A stretch of DNA of 54,231 nucleotides from Lachnospiraceae bacterium (GTDB lineage: Bacteria; Bacillota; Clostridia; Lachnospirales; Lachnospiraceae): NCBI GenBank assembly GCA_029068555.1, contig JAIECJ010000072.1, positions 1-54,231 of the forward strand, given 5' to 3'. The notes beneath the pieces were generated by a model that saw only the letters and a list, made by a program, of their open reading frames with translations, ran no database searches and had not been told where the DNA came from. Below are positions 16,571 through 25,973 of this stretch, piece after piece. The number at the start of each line of letters is the position of its first letter. The first letter of the stretch is position 1. A program made the translations under genes and the position numbers.

Positions 16571-17644
16571 ATGGATACAAAAGCAACACCATACAGCAAT
16601 TTAAAAATATTTGCACATGCGGAAAAACTAAATCAGGTTCATAAGGGGGAGCGCATGGCACCAATCTATGTCAGGCTGAAACCGACGAACTACTGCAATC
16701 ATCACTGTTATTATTGCTCTTATGCAGACAGTGAACTGGGACTGCGGGACATCGTGAACCGGCAGGATCAGATACCATGGGAGAAAATGCAGGAGATTAT
16801 CAGGGACTTTGCAGACATGGGAGTAAAAGCTGTAACGTTCAGCGGAGGCGGGGAACCGCTTGTTTACCCATACATCATAGAAACAATTGATGGCATGAAA
16901 AAGGCAGGCGTGGAAACTTCCATTATCACAAACGGACAGCTTTTAAGTGGCGATAGGGCAGACGCCTTGCGGGATGCCAAGTGGGTCAGGATATCCTGCG
17001 ATTCTGCAGATGCAGCGACATACGCAAAAGTCAGGAAAATACCAGAAAACGCATATGACGAAGTGTGCAGCAATATAGAAAACTTTGCGAAAATGAAAGA
17101 CAAAAGCTGTGAGCTGGGTATTAACTTTGTAATTAATGATGAGAATGCCAGACAGGTTTATGACATGGCGGCTTTCATGAAAAAGTTAGGTGCAAACCAT
17201 ATAAAATTTTCGGCAAGGATTACAAAAGATTTGTTTGCATACCACGCACCGTTCAAGGAAAAGGTCGTTGAGCAGCTACACAGGGCGCAGGCAGAGCTGG
17301 AGGATAATTCATTTAAAGTAATTAATAAATATGAGGGCGATTTTGATACAGCAATGGTGTTTGCGCGTCAGTACCATAAATGTTACATTAGCAATTTGGT
17401 AACTACGATTGCAGCGGACTGCAAGGTATATTTCTGCCATGATAAGGCATATGTGAGCAGTGGCATTGTCGGGGATTTAAAAGAGAAATCCTTTCAGGAA
17501 TTGTGGTTTTCGGATGAAGTAGTCAGGCGGTATCAGGAGTTTGACGCGGCAAAAGAGTGTCAGCACCACTGTGTATATGATGACAGAAACATCCTGTTGA
17601 ATACGCTGTATGGACTTGATGAAAACCAGATAAATTTTATATAG
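16571..17644 (+). CDS. Radical SAM protein with SPASM-like C-terminus (2)
   Basis: 357 aa. The CxxxCxxC motif is C42, C46 and C49 (CNHHCYYC), with FSGGGEPL near 95. C-terminal cysteines (CYISN, DCKVYFCHD, CQHHC) again look like a SPASM or twitch region. It resembles the preceding gene in architecture, suggesting paralogues or partners. The distinct CNHHCYYC motif and SYADSELG loop set it apart. It is followed by two adjacent inverted repeats and then the split transketolase genes. The substrate is unknown. Confidence 0.87.
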   Translation: MDTKATPYSNLKIFAHAEKLNQVHKGERMAPIYVRLKPTNYCNHHCYYCSYADSELGLRDIVNRQDQIPWEKMQEIIRDFADMGVKAVTFSGGGEPLVYPYIIETIDGMKKAGVETSIITNGQLLSGDRADALRDAKWVRISCDSADAATYAKVRKIPENAYDEVCSNIENFAKMKDKSCELGINFVINDENARQVYDMAAFMKKLGANHIKFSARITKDLFAYHAPFKEKVVEQLHRAQAELEDNSFKVINKYEGDFDTAMVFARQYHKCYISNLVTTIAADCKVYFCHDKAYVSSGIVGDLKEKSFQELWFSDEVVRRYQEFDAAKECQHHCVYDDRNILLNTLYGLDENQINFI

Positions 17645-17653
17645 AGGGTATAG

Positions 17654-17703
17654 CATGAAATCTTAGATTTCATGTGGCAAATTTATGAAAAGGCATAAAT
17701 TTG
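17654..17703. repeat. Two adjacent inverted repeats between operon genes
   Basis: CATGAAATCT (17654-17663) mirrors AGATTTCATG (17665-17674), and CAAATTTATG (17678-17687) mirrors CATAAATTTG (17694-17703). Both arms are 10 bases and perfect, separated by only 3 bases. No T-tract follows. The pair sits between the second radical SAM gene and the transketolase genes and could be an RNA-processing site, an operator or a small mobile repeat remnant. Confidence 0.6.
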
Positions 17704-17730
17704 TGGTATTTGACAGAAATGGGGGATTGT

Positions 17731-18570
17731 ATGGCAAGCTTACAGCAGACGGCAAAGGATATCAGAAAAACAATTTATAAGATAGCTCATTATGCGGGGG
17801 GCGGTCATATGGGAGCTTCGCTTTCCATGGCGGATATTATCAGTGTGTTATATTTTGATGATGTTTTAAGGTACGATGCATCGAATCCGGAGTGGGAGGA
17901 CAGGGATAAATTTATCCTGAGCAAGGGGCATGCGTGCTATGCGCTCTATGCGGTTCTTGCAAAGGCGGGATATTTCCCGAAGGAGGAGCTATGGAATGTT
18001 GGAAAGCCGGGTTCAACGTTTGGGGGACATCCCAAACTGCATGAAATTCCCGGTGTGGAGGCATCGACGGGCGCACTGGGACATGGTTTATCTTTTGCTA
18101 TTGGGATAGCGTATGCAAACAAAGTGGATTGCAGAGACAGCCATGTGTATGTGGTGCTTGGAGACGGTGAGTGCCAGGAAGGATCCATATGGGAGGGGGC
18201 ATTGTCGGCATCCACATTGGAGCTGGATAATCTGACAGTAATCGTTGATCACAACAAACTACAGGCAATGGATGATTTGGAAAACATTGTACATATGAAG
18301 CCGTTTGCAGACAAATGGAAAGCCTTTGGATGGAATGTTGTGGAGATTGACGGACATAATCATACAGAAATAAAGGATACACTGCTCACGAGGCAGGAGA
18401 GAAAACCGACATTGGTAGTGGCAAATACTATCAAAGGAAAAGGCGTTTCCTTTATGGAAAATGTTCCAATATGGCATTACAGGATGCCGAATGAGGAGGA
18501 ACTTCAAGTGCTTTTTGAGGACTTGGAATTTACAGAGGAAGAACAAAAAGAAATACTCTTAGTTAGGTAA
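17731..18570 (+). CDS. Transketolase, N-terminal (ThDP-binding) subunit
   Basis: 279 aa, corresponding to the N-terminal half of transketolase. The GGHMGASLS segment near 25 and the SKGHACYALYA strand near 67 are typical, and GDGECQEGSIWE with the following DHN is the thiamine-diphosphate/Mg2+ motif near 145-180. The partner subunit is at 18741. Together they transfer two-carbon ketol units; in this locus they could supply sedoheptulose 7-phosphate for a heptose branch, or add a C2 unit to a sugar. ATG 17731 is preferred (GGGGGATT upstream); the upstream TTG 17701 lies inside an inverted repeat. Confidence 0.9.
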   Translation: MASLQQTAKDIRKTIYKIAHYAGGGHMGASLSMADIISVLYFDDVLRYDASNPEWEDRDKFILSKGHACYALYAVLAKAGYFPKEELWNVGKPGSTFGGHPKLHEIPGVEASTGALGHGLSFAIGIAYANKVDCRDSHVYVVLGDGECQEGSIWEGALSASTLELDNLTVIVDHNKLQAMDDLENIVHMKPFADKWKAFGWNVVEIDGHNHTEIKDTLLTRQERKPTLVVANTIKGKGVSFMENVPIWHYRMPNEEELQVLFEDLEFTEEEQKEILLVR

Positions 18571-18740
18571 AGAGTGCAAAATTGAAAACTTGTGTCAGTA
18601 CGTCTGATGAATCATTTGATGAATTGATTAGTGAAAGGGACAGATTGGAGAATGGAGGAAAATATGTGTACTTGGTGGAAGCGATAATAATGGAGGTGCA
18701 TTAGAAACAAAATACTTCATAAGAAAGGTAAACGACATAA

Positions 18741-19661
18741 ATGAGAACATCATATTTAGATACATTATATGAACTTGCGCAAAAAGACAAAAGGGTATAT
18801 GCACTGATTTCAGACAATGGGGCAATTGTATATGATAAGTACCGCAGGGATTTGCCAGAACAATACTTGAACCTGGGAATTTCCGAGGCAAATATGATTG
18901 GGATGGCGGCAGGCATGGCAAGCTGTGGAAAGATTCCATTTGCATACACAATCGGCGCATTTCTTGCGTACCGTGCATTTGAATTTATAAGGAATGATGT
19001 ATGTTTGCAAAAACAGAATGTGAAGATAGTAGGAACCGGTGCGGGGCAAGTATACAGCGCACTTGGACCAACACACCATTCTACGGAAGATTTGGGTGGA
19101 TTGCGTGCATTGCCGAACCTGACAATCTTATGCCCGGCAAGTCCCTTAGAGGTAAAGAAATCAGTTAAAGCGGCGTATGAGTATGAGGGACCTGTTTACT
19201 TAAGACTTGGAACAAACAGAGAACCAGAAGTATATGGGGAGGATTATGTATTTCAGATTGGGAAAGCCGTTACGCTAAGGGATGGAAATGACATAACACT
19301 GATTGGTTCAGGGAGTATCCTCAAGGATGTTTTGGATGCGGCTGGACAGTTACAGGGCGAAGGAATCCATGCGAGGGTGATTGACATGCATACGATAAAG
19401 CCGATCGACAAAGAAACCATTATTAAGGCAGTTGAGGAAACTGGGAAAATTGTTACTGTAGAAGATCATAATGTTATAGGCGGACTTGGGAGTGCAGTGG
19501 CAGAGGCAATAGCGGAATATGGGAAAGCAGTCAAATTGAAAAGACTTGGATTGCATGACTTTTCAAAGGGCTATGGAACGTATGATGAAGTAAAGAAAAA
19601 TAATGGAGTAGGCATCAGTAATATCTGCCAGTGTATAAGAGAAGCCGTCGGTTATGAATAG
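18741..19661 (+). CDS. Transketolase, C-terminal subunit
   Basis: 306 aa, the pyrimidine-binding and C-terminal half of transketolase. It has LGISEANMIGMAAGMA near 49, where the conserved glutamate activates ThDP, then GPTHHSTEDLGGLRALPN and a C-terminal domain with DMHTIKPID and VEDHNVIGGLGSA. It pairs with 17731-18570. The genes are separated by 170 bases without a clear gene, which is unusual for coupled subunits. Split transketolases are common in Clostridia and archaea and also occur as accessory enzymes in branched or extended sugar pathways. Confidence 0.9.
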   Translation: MRTSYLDTLYELAQKDKRVYALISDNGAIVYDKYRRDLPEQYLNLGISEANMIGMAAGMASCGKIPFAYTIGAFLAYRAFEFIRNDVCLQKQNVKIVGTGAGQVYSALGPTHHSTEDLGGLRALPNLTILCPASPLEVKKSVKAAYEYEGPVYLRLGTNREPEVYGEDYVFQIGKAVTLRDGNDITLIGSGSILKDVLDAAGQLQGEGIHARVIDMHTIKPIDKETIIKAVEETGKIVTVEDHNVIGGLGSAVAEAIAEYGKAVKLKRLGLHDFSKGYGTYDEVKKNNGVGISNICQCIREAVGYE

Positions 19662-19721
19662 GGACAGGCATTCAGCAATGCGTATGAAGCAGGCGAATAC
19701 AAAATGATAATGGGGGATAGG

Positions 19722-20849
19722 ATGAATAAAATACTTGACTTTTATAGAGAACATGGAATATCACCAGTACATCAGGATATATCAGATTTTAATTATCATT
19801 GTGCACGGAGGGAAAAGCTTTACAGACAGTTGGGAATGCCGACTGTTTTATTTCATAAGGCAGAGGTATTGGAAGTTGGGACAGGAGGGGGATATAACTC
19901 CGCAGTGTTGGCACAATGGGGCTGCCATTTGAGTATGGTGGAACCAAACGAGACTGCACAGAATGAAATAATAAAATTGTTTAGTGAAAAAAAGATTGAG
20001 GATTATGTACTCTATAAAGAAACCGTTGAGCAGCACAATGGGAAAGAATACGACATTGTTATCGCAGAAGGATTTTTGCCCACAATTGAAAACCGGACTG
20101 AGGTGCTGGACAAATTAAAAAGCCTTGTAAAGGAAAATGGAATTCTTGTAATCACCTGTCAGGATGAAATGGGAATGTTTGTAGAGCGGATGAAGCGGCT
20201 GGTTGGGCATATGGCAGTGCAAAATATATTTTTATATCAGGATAAAGTGAAGAAACTGGCGGAAATATTTGAACCACAATTAAAACTTTGTCATGGTGCG
20301 AGCAGACCAGCAGAGGACTGGGTTCAGGATCAGCTTTTATGCGAGGATTTTAATTGTGATGATATTTTGGACTTACAAAAAGCAATACGGGGAATTGGTG
20401 ACAAATGGGATGTGCTGGGATGTTCTTCCCCTTGTTTCTTTTCTGACTATTCATGGTATAAAGATGTGGGGTATGACTACAAAAAATCGTATTGTGAACA
20501 GTATGTTAAGAAATCATATAATCTTATTCTTGCGGGAAGAGAGGAAATAGATACATCAGATATAGATGTATATACGGTCAGGAAGATGGTGGAGAGAATC
20601 CGAGAGATCGAAATTGCATATGAGAACCTGGATCATAAAGAAGAAAAAGTAATTCATGAAATTATACATGAATTACAGAAATTATATGAACTTCTGAAAG
20701 AAAGTGATAAGGAACTGGCTGCATTTTTAAGTGAGACGATAGATATCCTGACCAGCGGACCTGATAGAATGGATTTAAATGATTATCCGAATTTTTGTAA
20801 GTGTTTTGGACGTTCGCAGCAGTACATAAGCTTTGTAAAAACGGAATAA
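19722..20849 (+). CDS. SAM-dependent methyltransferase-like protein with C-terminal extension
   Basis: 375 aa. The LEVGTGGGYNSAVLAQWG strand-loop near 48 is a class I SAM-binding motif I, and IVIAEGFLP with a following acidic strand fits motifs II and III. The methyltransferase core ends near residue 200. The remainder, about 170 residues, is charged and helical (for example the IREIEIAYENLDHKEE region) and unrecognised. ATG 19722 is chosen because GGGGGATAG precedes it. It begins the more AT-rich half of the operon. The acceptor is unknown but probably a sugar or lipid-linked glycan. Confidence 0.75.
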   Translation: MNKILDFYREHGISPVHQDISDFNYHCARREKLYRQLGMPTVLFHKAEVLEVGTGGGYNSAVLAQWGCHLSMVEPNETAQNEIIKLFSEKKIEDYVLYKETVEQHNGKEYDIVIAEGFLPTIENRTEVLDKLKSLVKENGILVITCQDEMGMFVERMKRLVGHMAVQNIFLYQDKVKKLAEIFEPQLKLCHGASRPAEDWVQDQLLCEDFNCDDILDLQKAIRGIGDKWDVLGCSSPCFFSDYSWYKDVGYDYKKSYCEQYVKKSYNLILAGREEIDTSDIDVYTVRKMVERIREIEIAYENLDHKEEKVIHEIIHELQKLYELLKESDKELAAFLSETIDILTSGPDRMDLNDYPNFCKCFGRSQQYISFVKTE

Positions 20850-20867
20850 TTAAGGAAGTAAGGAAAA

Positions 20868-21992
20868 ATGGGGAAATTATTTTTGCATGAGCTAAACAGG
20901 ATGCAGAGAATAAGTGATAAAAAATTCATTATAGTTGGTGAAGGGAAAATCGGAAAAATACTGAATGATTTTTTAGCTTTGGATGAAAATGATTATCGGA
21001 TAGAGGCATTTCTTGTAGATGACGGATTCAGAAAGCAGAAATCATACCGGAATCTGCCTGTATATGAAATGACAGAGTTTCTACAAAAAGAGAACACAGA
21101 AGATTATATTTTTTTGAACACAGTTACAAGCAGGGACAGTGGAAATTATAAGGAGGAGCTGGTTCGAAAAGGAATTAAGAATATTTTGGATTTTAATGAT
21201 GCAGATATGGCACTGGAAATGGCGTCAGAGTACTGGTTGAAATATTTTGAAAGCAAAGACATAGAGACATCAGATGAAATACTGAAAATAGGGAAGTTTA
21301 CTTTCCCCAATCCGTTCCTGGATACAGTTGCGAAAGATGTTCGGTATGCCTTTTTGACAGATGTCAAGGATCTTGTGATTCCAGTGTGGATGGGTGATTA
21401 TGGCAGCTGTGAGGAGGGACCGTATGAAACGGAACATGTCAGGATAGACAGCGGAGATGTCGTGCTTGACTGTGGTGCAAATATTGGTATTAGCACAGCC
21501 AATGCAATAGCCCGAAACTGTGAAAAAGTTTATTCAATAGAGCCGGTTTTAAATGATTCTCTTTTGAAGTGTCAAAAACTCTTTGGGGAAAGAATGTCTC
21601 TGCATTTATTGGCGCTTAGTAATTATAAAGGTACTGCGGATATATATATCAATCCGGATGCGAGCAACGATAATTCAATTTACTATATTCAGAATACGCT
21701 CAAAGAAAGAAAAACCGTGGATATTACTACCATAGATGATTTTTGCAGAGATGAAAAGATTGGAAAGGTAGACTATATAAAGCTTTATATTGATGACCCG
21801 GAATGTAGAATGCTGTTGGGGGCAAAAGAAACTATTATTCAGCATTCCCCTAAAATAGCAATTTTTCCATCTCTGCCGCATAATGTCAATGCGCTTAAAC
21901 AAAAATTGGAAAGTATTATTGAAAGTTTTAATGCGGATTATATTGTTAGATATGCATGGAACAAAATGTTTGCCTATATCAGTACGGTGTAG
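20868..21992 (+). CDS. FkbM-family methyltransferase with N-terminal Rossmann-like domain
   Basis: 374 aa. Residues about 18-115 form the shared Rossmann-like domain (IIVGEGKIGKIL start). Residues about 190-374 form an FkbM-type methyltransferase with VLDCGANIGIST near 198, SIEPV and VDYIKLYIDDPE, where a usual KIDVEG is altered. FkbM enzymes O-methylate sugars or polyketides. The altered acidic motif (KLYIDDPE) suggests a divergent active site. The same N-terminal domain recurs in eleven other proteins of the window. Confidence 0.83.
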   Translation: MGKLFLHELNRMQRISDKKFIIVGEGKIGKILNDFLALDENDYRIEAFLVDDGFRKQKSYRNLPVYEMTEFLQKENTEDYIFLNTVTSRDSGNYKEELVRKGIKNILDFNDADMALEMASEYWLKYFESKDIETSDEILKIGKFTFPNPFLDTVAKDVRYAFLTDVKDLVIPVWMGDYGSCEEGPYETEHVRIDSGDVVLDCGANIGISTANAIARNCEKVYSIEPVLNDSLLKCQKLFGERMSLHLLALSNYKGTADIYINPDASNDNSIYYIQNTLKERKTVDITTIDDFCRDEKIGKVDYIKLYIDDPECRMLLGAKETIIQHSPKIAIFPSLPHNVNALKQKLESIIESFNADYIVRYAWNKMFAYISTV

Positions 21993-22036
21993 AGACTGTT
22001 TAGGGTGAGTAGAAACAGAAAAAGGAGATAAAGAAG

Positions 22037-23191
22037 ATGATACCATACGGAAAGCATTGTATTGAACAGGATGACATAGATGCCGTGGTCGCTGCTCTTC
22101 AACAGGATTATATAGCTACAGGACCAGGAATAGGAAAATTTGAAAATGAATTTGCGAGATATGTCGGGACAAAATATGCAGTTGCAGTTTCGAGTGGTAC
22201 TGCGGCCTTACATGCATGCTGTTTTGCGATAGGTATAAAAACAGGAGATGAGGTAATAACAACACCGTTTACGTTTGCAGCGTCAGCTAATTGTGTACTG
22301 TATTGTGGTGGCACTCCGGTTTTTGCAGATATAGATGAAAAAACTTACAACATTGACCCGGTGGAAATAGAGAAGAAAATTACGCCAAAAACAAAAGCAG
22401 TTATTCCTGTTCACTTTGCAGGGCAGCCCTGCGATATGGATGCGATACACCATGTGGCAGATAAATATGGATTATGGGTAATCGAGGATGCTGCACATGC
22501 AAGTGGGGCAGATTATTTTGGTAAGAAAATAGGATCGCTGTCGGATATGACCATATTTAGTTTTCATCCTGTGAAGCATATGACAACATGCGAGGGCGGG
22601 ATGATAACAACAAACAACGAGGAATTGTATAAGAAATTAAAGGGATTCAGGGCGTACTGTCTGACGAAAGACCCAGAGCAGCTTATAGATAAGGAAGATG
22701 GACCGTGGCATTACGAAATTCAGGGGTTGGGATACAATTATAGAATTTCAGATGTGATGTGCGCACTTGGGAGAAATCAGTTAAAGAAACTGGACAGATT
22801 TGTGGAGAAAAGAAGAGAAGTTGCGGTCAGATATAATGAGGAATTAAAAGATGTGGGAGGAATCATTCTGCCATATCAGAAGGACGGCTGCAACAGCAGC
22901 TGGCACTTGTATACAATACAGATCGAAAATGGGAGAAGAAAAGAAGTTTATACGAAAATGAAAGAAGCGGGAATCGGTGTGGATGTACATTATCTTCCTG
23001 TATACAAACATCCGTATTATCAGGAGAATGGTTATATGAATGAGTGTTGTCCGAACGCAGAAAAAGTATACAGCCAGATACTGAGTATACCAATATTTTA
23101 TAAACTGTCCTATGAACAACAGACATATGTAATAGATACAATTAGGAATATTATTGGTAGCGTGCATGGGTCAGATAGGGAGAGCAGGTAA
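22037..23191 (+). CDS. DegT/DnrJ/EryC1/StrS sugar aminotransferase (PseC-like)
   Basis: 384 aa, PLP-dependent sugar aminotransferase. SSGTAALHACCFA near 54, EDAAHASGA near 154 (the aspartate that contacts PLP nitrogen) and FHPVKHMTTCEGG with the Schiff-base lysine K180 are all present. The N-terminus IPYGKHCIEQDD and ATGPGIGKFE resemble PseC, which aminates a 4-keto-6-deoxy UDP-sugar on the way to pseudaminic acid. No PseB, PseH, PseG, PseI or PseF is in the window, so another amino sugar is equally possible. It overlaps the next gene by one base (TAATG). Confidence 0.9.
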   Translation: MIPYGKHCIEQDDIDAVVAALQQDYIATGPGIGKFENEFARYVGTKYAVAVSSGTAALHACCFAIGIKTGDEVITTPFTFAASANCVLYCGGTPVFADIDEKTYNIDPVEIEKKITPKTKAVIPVHFAGQPCDMDAIHHVADKYGLWVIEDAAHASGADYFGKKIGSLSDMTIFSFHPVKHMTTCEGGMITTNNEELYKKLKGFRAYCLTKDPEQLIDKEDGPWHYEIQGLGYNYRISDVMCALGRNQLKKLDRFVEKRREVAVRYNEELKDVGGIILPYQKDGCNSSWHLYTIQIENGRRKEVYTKMKEAGIGVDVHYLPVYKHPYYQENGYMNECCPNAEKVYSQILSIPIFYKLSYEQQTYVIDTIRNIIGSVHGSDRESR

Positions 23192-23853
23192 TGTCATATA
23201 TAGATTTTGTTTCAGAGGTACATAAAGCAACAAAACGTGATTATGTTGGGCGTGTAACAAGTTCCAATAAAGCGGAGTGCGCAGTGATTGCAAAACAGTA
23301 TGGATATGATTATTGGGACGGTGACCGTAAATATGGTTATGGCGGTTATCATTATGATGGCAGATGGCAGAGTGTTGCACAGAAAATGGCAGAATATTAT
23401 CATTTGAAAGCCGGTCAGAAAGTGCTTGATGTTGGATGTGGTATGGCACATTTACTGTATGAATTTACTCAGGTTGTTCCCGGACTGGAAGTCTGGGGGA
23501 TAGACATATCAGAATATGCGCTTGAACACGCAAAGGAAGAAGTGAGGGACAAGCTTCAATATGGGAAGGCGCAGGAAATACCTTTTTCCGACAACGAATT
23601 TGATTTGGTAATTTCCCTGACGACATTGCATAATCTAAAAATTTATGACTTGAAAAAGGCAGTTCAGGAAATAGGGCGTGTCAGTAAAGGAAATAGCTAT
23701 ATCATGGTAGAATCTTTCCGCAATGATGAGGAAGAAGTGAACATGCTGTATTGGCAGCTTACGTGTGCAAGTTATTATTCTGTTGACGAATGGGAATGGC
23801 TGTATAAGGAGTGGGGATACGCGGGCGATTACAGCTTCATTTTCTTTGAATAG
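23191..23853 (+). CDS. Class I SAM-dependent methyltransferase
   Basis: 220 aa. VLDVGCGMAHLLYEF near 84 is SAM motif I, GIDISEYAL motif II and FDLVISLTTLHNL motif III, all in standard order. The first 60 residues are rich in Tyr, Gly and Asp (YDYWDGDRKYGYGGY), a pattern seen in sugar-modifying methyltransferases. It is translationally coupled to the aminotransferase, suggesting N- or C-methylation of the aminated sugar. No attached Rossmann module is present. Confidence 0.85.
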   Translation: MSYIDFVSEVHKATKRDYVGRVTSSNKAECAVIAKQYGYDYWDGDRKYGYGGYHYDGRWQSVAQKMAEYYHLKAGQKVLDVGCGMAHLLYEFTQVVPGLEVWGIDISEYALEHAKEEVRDKLQYGKAQEIPFSDNEFDLVISLTTLHNLKIYDLKKAVQEIGRVSKGNSYIMVESFRNDEEEVNMLYWQLTCASYYSVDEWEWLYKEWGYAGDYSFIFFE

Positions 23854-23891
23854 GTGGATTCTGGTTCTGAATACTAAAATATAGGTGAAAG

Positions 23892-24416
23892 ATGAAAAAC
23901 AAAAAAAAGAGAGAAAAAGGTAATGTGGTTTTTTGGAAGGATGAAAAATTAGTAATATCATCTAAAATATTGAAAGAAATGAGATTCAATGCCTTACATA
24001 ATGGAACGGATAAGTTCCGTTATTGCTTTCATAAGAATGAAAATTCGCTCATACATGAAATGCTTTTCACAAATACGAAGAATGCATATTTTAGGCCGCA
24101 TTGTCATGATGATGATGAGCTGCAGGTTGTGATATCAGGGAAAATGTATGTAATTTTTTTTGATGACAAGGGAAATATTATAGACAAATTTAAGGCATCC
24201 AATAAGAAAAACAGAATTTATAGGATAAATAAAGGACAATGGCATATGAATCTGCCGATATCCAGGACAATCACTATATTTGAAGTAAAGCAAGGACCTT
24301 TTAATCAAGGTAGTAACCATTATCCAGCTTGGGCTCCGGATGGTGTGGAGAAGAAAGCAGTAAAAAAGTTTTTAATAAGGATCAGAAGGAGAATAAATGA
24401 GGAAACAACTTGTTAA
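23892..24416 (+). CDS. WbuC-family cupin metalloprotein
   Basis: 174 aa. The central cupin has RPHCHDDDELQVVISGKMY with metal-type histidines, IFFDDKGNI, and a second half with GQWHMNLPIS and FEVKQGPFN followed by WAPDG. This spacing and the FRYCFHKNEN start match the WbuC family from O-antigen clusters. The function of WbuC is not established; a sugar isomerase or binding role is usually guessed. The last 20 bases overlap the next gene. A basic tail (KKFLIRIRRRIN) is additional. Confidence 0.85.
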   Translation: MKNKKKREKGNVVFWKDEKLVISSKILKEMRFNALHNGTDKFRYCFHKNENSLIHEMLFTNTKNAYFRPHCHDDDELQVVISGKMYVIFFDDKGNIIDKFKASNKKNRIYRINKGQWHMNLPISRTITIFEVKQGPFNQGSNHYPAWAPDGVEKKAVKKFLIRIRRRINEETTC

Positions 24417-25959
24417 AGACAAAAAAATTGTTTTATATGGTGCAGGACAGAAAAGCCATAGCACCTATAGCGCATTACGCATGAGTGGATATAAAATTGC
24501 ATACTGTGTGGTTTCAAGTGATTGCATTGAAGAAACTGATTTTGAGGATGTAAAAGTGTATTCATTTTCCCAAAAGAAGAATGATATCATTGAGCTTGGA
24601 TATCAGCTTGTAATAGCCTGCGCACAAAAATCGGAAGCAGATATTGCAGAAAATATCGAAAGAAACGGAATAAAGGAGTATTGGAAAACAAACGAAATGC
24701 CGTGGAGCGTTGATTATGAATGCTATAGAAATCTCGATTCACAAGGATATATGGAGATTATCAGGGAAAAATATTATTCAAATATAGATGAGTATGGGGG
24801 TGATGAGACTGTTAGGCGTTTTATAGAAGGAAATACTCATCGTGAAGCCAATAGAAAAAAGATTATGTTTTTATTGACGAATGCTGCACCGCGGGCATAC
24901 AAGATTATAGATGCACTGCACCGTAAAGGATATGATGTTGAACTGATTATTTGGATAAATGCTATGTATTTGACATCAGAAAAATGCAAAGAATTTTTAG
25001 AAATATCTAATCGGTGTAGGATATGCATTGATGCGGAAGAAGTGATGCTGTATTGTGCGGCAACAGATGCAAGAATATTACATATTTTTTCGGACGCAAA
25101 TTCAGATATTGAGTTGCCACAGATATTGATTCATTGCAAAAATATTTTTCCCAAGATTGTATTTGACGAGTATGATGTAATGACGGAAATGCGCAGGGAT
25201 ATACCTCAGAGAACTGTCGATGCAGAAATATTTTGTCTAAAGTATGCAGATGGGTTATGCAATAGGTATATGTGCATGGAATATTTGGAAGAAAAGGGAT
25301 ATGAATTATGTAAACAGAGAATTTATTTCATAGATTGCTGCAATGACTTTACGAATTATGAATCTCCACAAAAGCGGGAAAGTGATGCGCTGCATTTAGT
25401 ATTTGCTGGAACATTATTTTCAGACAAAGAATATAAGACAAGTAAAGACGGCAGATTTTTGGAACTCGGGGTATTATGTGAGGCAAATGAAGTACATCTT
25501 CATTTATATCCGGTATCGTATGATGCAGCTAAACTGCATGAATATATTGATATGGAAAGATTAAATCCTTATTTTCATCTACATCATCCTGTATCGGCGC
25601 GCGCACTCGCACAGGAGCTAAGTCAATATGATTATGGGGTAACGAGTGTACAGAATGACATTTTGACGTATTCTGAGAGCGAGGGAAGCTGGATGCGGGA
25701 AGGCATCATTTATTGCTGGGCCAATAAACTGTATGATTATTTGGATGCCGGATTGCCAATTGTTACTACAGTGCCCGTTAAGCAGACCCAAATACTTGAA
25801 AGAGATGGTGTGCTTTTAAGAATGTTTGACGAAGAAATCAATTTCGATGAATTGCGTAAAAGGAGAAATGAATTAAAAAAGCGAGTAATTCAGGTACGGG
25901 AAAAATATAGGGTTTCTAACCAATTACCGGCATTGATAGAATTTTATGACAGTCTATAG
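24397..25959 (+). CDS. GT-B glycosyltransferase with N-terminal Rossmann-like domain
   Basis: 520 aa. Residues about 8-110 are the shared Rossmann-like module (IVLYGAGQKSHSTY). From about 145 a GT-B glycosyltransferase-like chain follows: KIMFLLTNAAPRAYKIIDALHRKGYDVELI at the first fold, HLVFAGTLF near 340, and a C-terminal nucleotide-binding region with WANKLYDYLDAGLPIV near 447. The donor and acceptor are unknown. The family assignment is weaker than for GT4 genes downstream. It overlaps the WbuC gene by 20 bases, so the two are probably co-translated. Confidence 0.75.
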   Translation: MRKQLVKDKKIVLYGAGQKSHSTYSALRMSGYKIAYCVVSSDCIEETDFEDVKVYSFSQKKNDIIELGYQLVIACAQKSEADIAENIERNGIKEYWKTNEMPWSVDYECYRNLDSQGYMEIIREKYYSNIDEYGGDETVRRFIEGNTHREANRKKIMFLLTNAAPRAYKIIDALHRKGYDVELIIWINAMYLTSEKCKEFLEISNRCRICIDAEEVMLYCAATDARILHIFSDANSDIELPQILIHCKNIFPKIVFDEYDVMTEMRRDIPQRTVDAEIFCLKYADGLCNRYMCMEYLEEKGYELCKQRIYFIDCCNDFTNYESPQKRESDALHLVFAGTLFSDKEYKTSKDGRFLELGVLCEANEVHLHLYPVSYDAAKLHEYIDMERLNPYFHLHHPVSARALAQELSQYDYGVTSVQNDILTYSESEGSWMREGIIYCWANKLYDYLDAGLPIVTTVPVKQTQILERDGVLLRMFDEEINFDELRKRRNELKKRVIQVREKYRVSNQLPALIEFYDSL

Positions 25960-25973
25960 AGGAGTGTTTTAGT

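Noticed and set aside
15491-17644. RiPP or sactipeptide biosynthesis cluster
   Set aside because: Two radical SAM-SPASM proteins are present but no precursor peptide, protease or exporter; the neighbours are sugar enzymes.
22037-23191. Complete pseudaminic acid pathway
   Set aside because: Only a PseC-like aminotransferase is present; no PseB, PseH, PseG, PseI or PseF homologue was seen.
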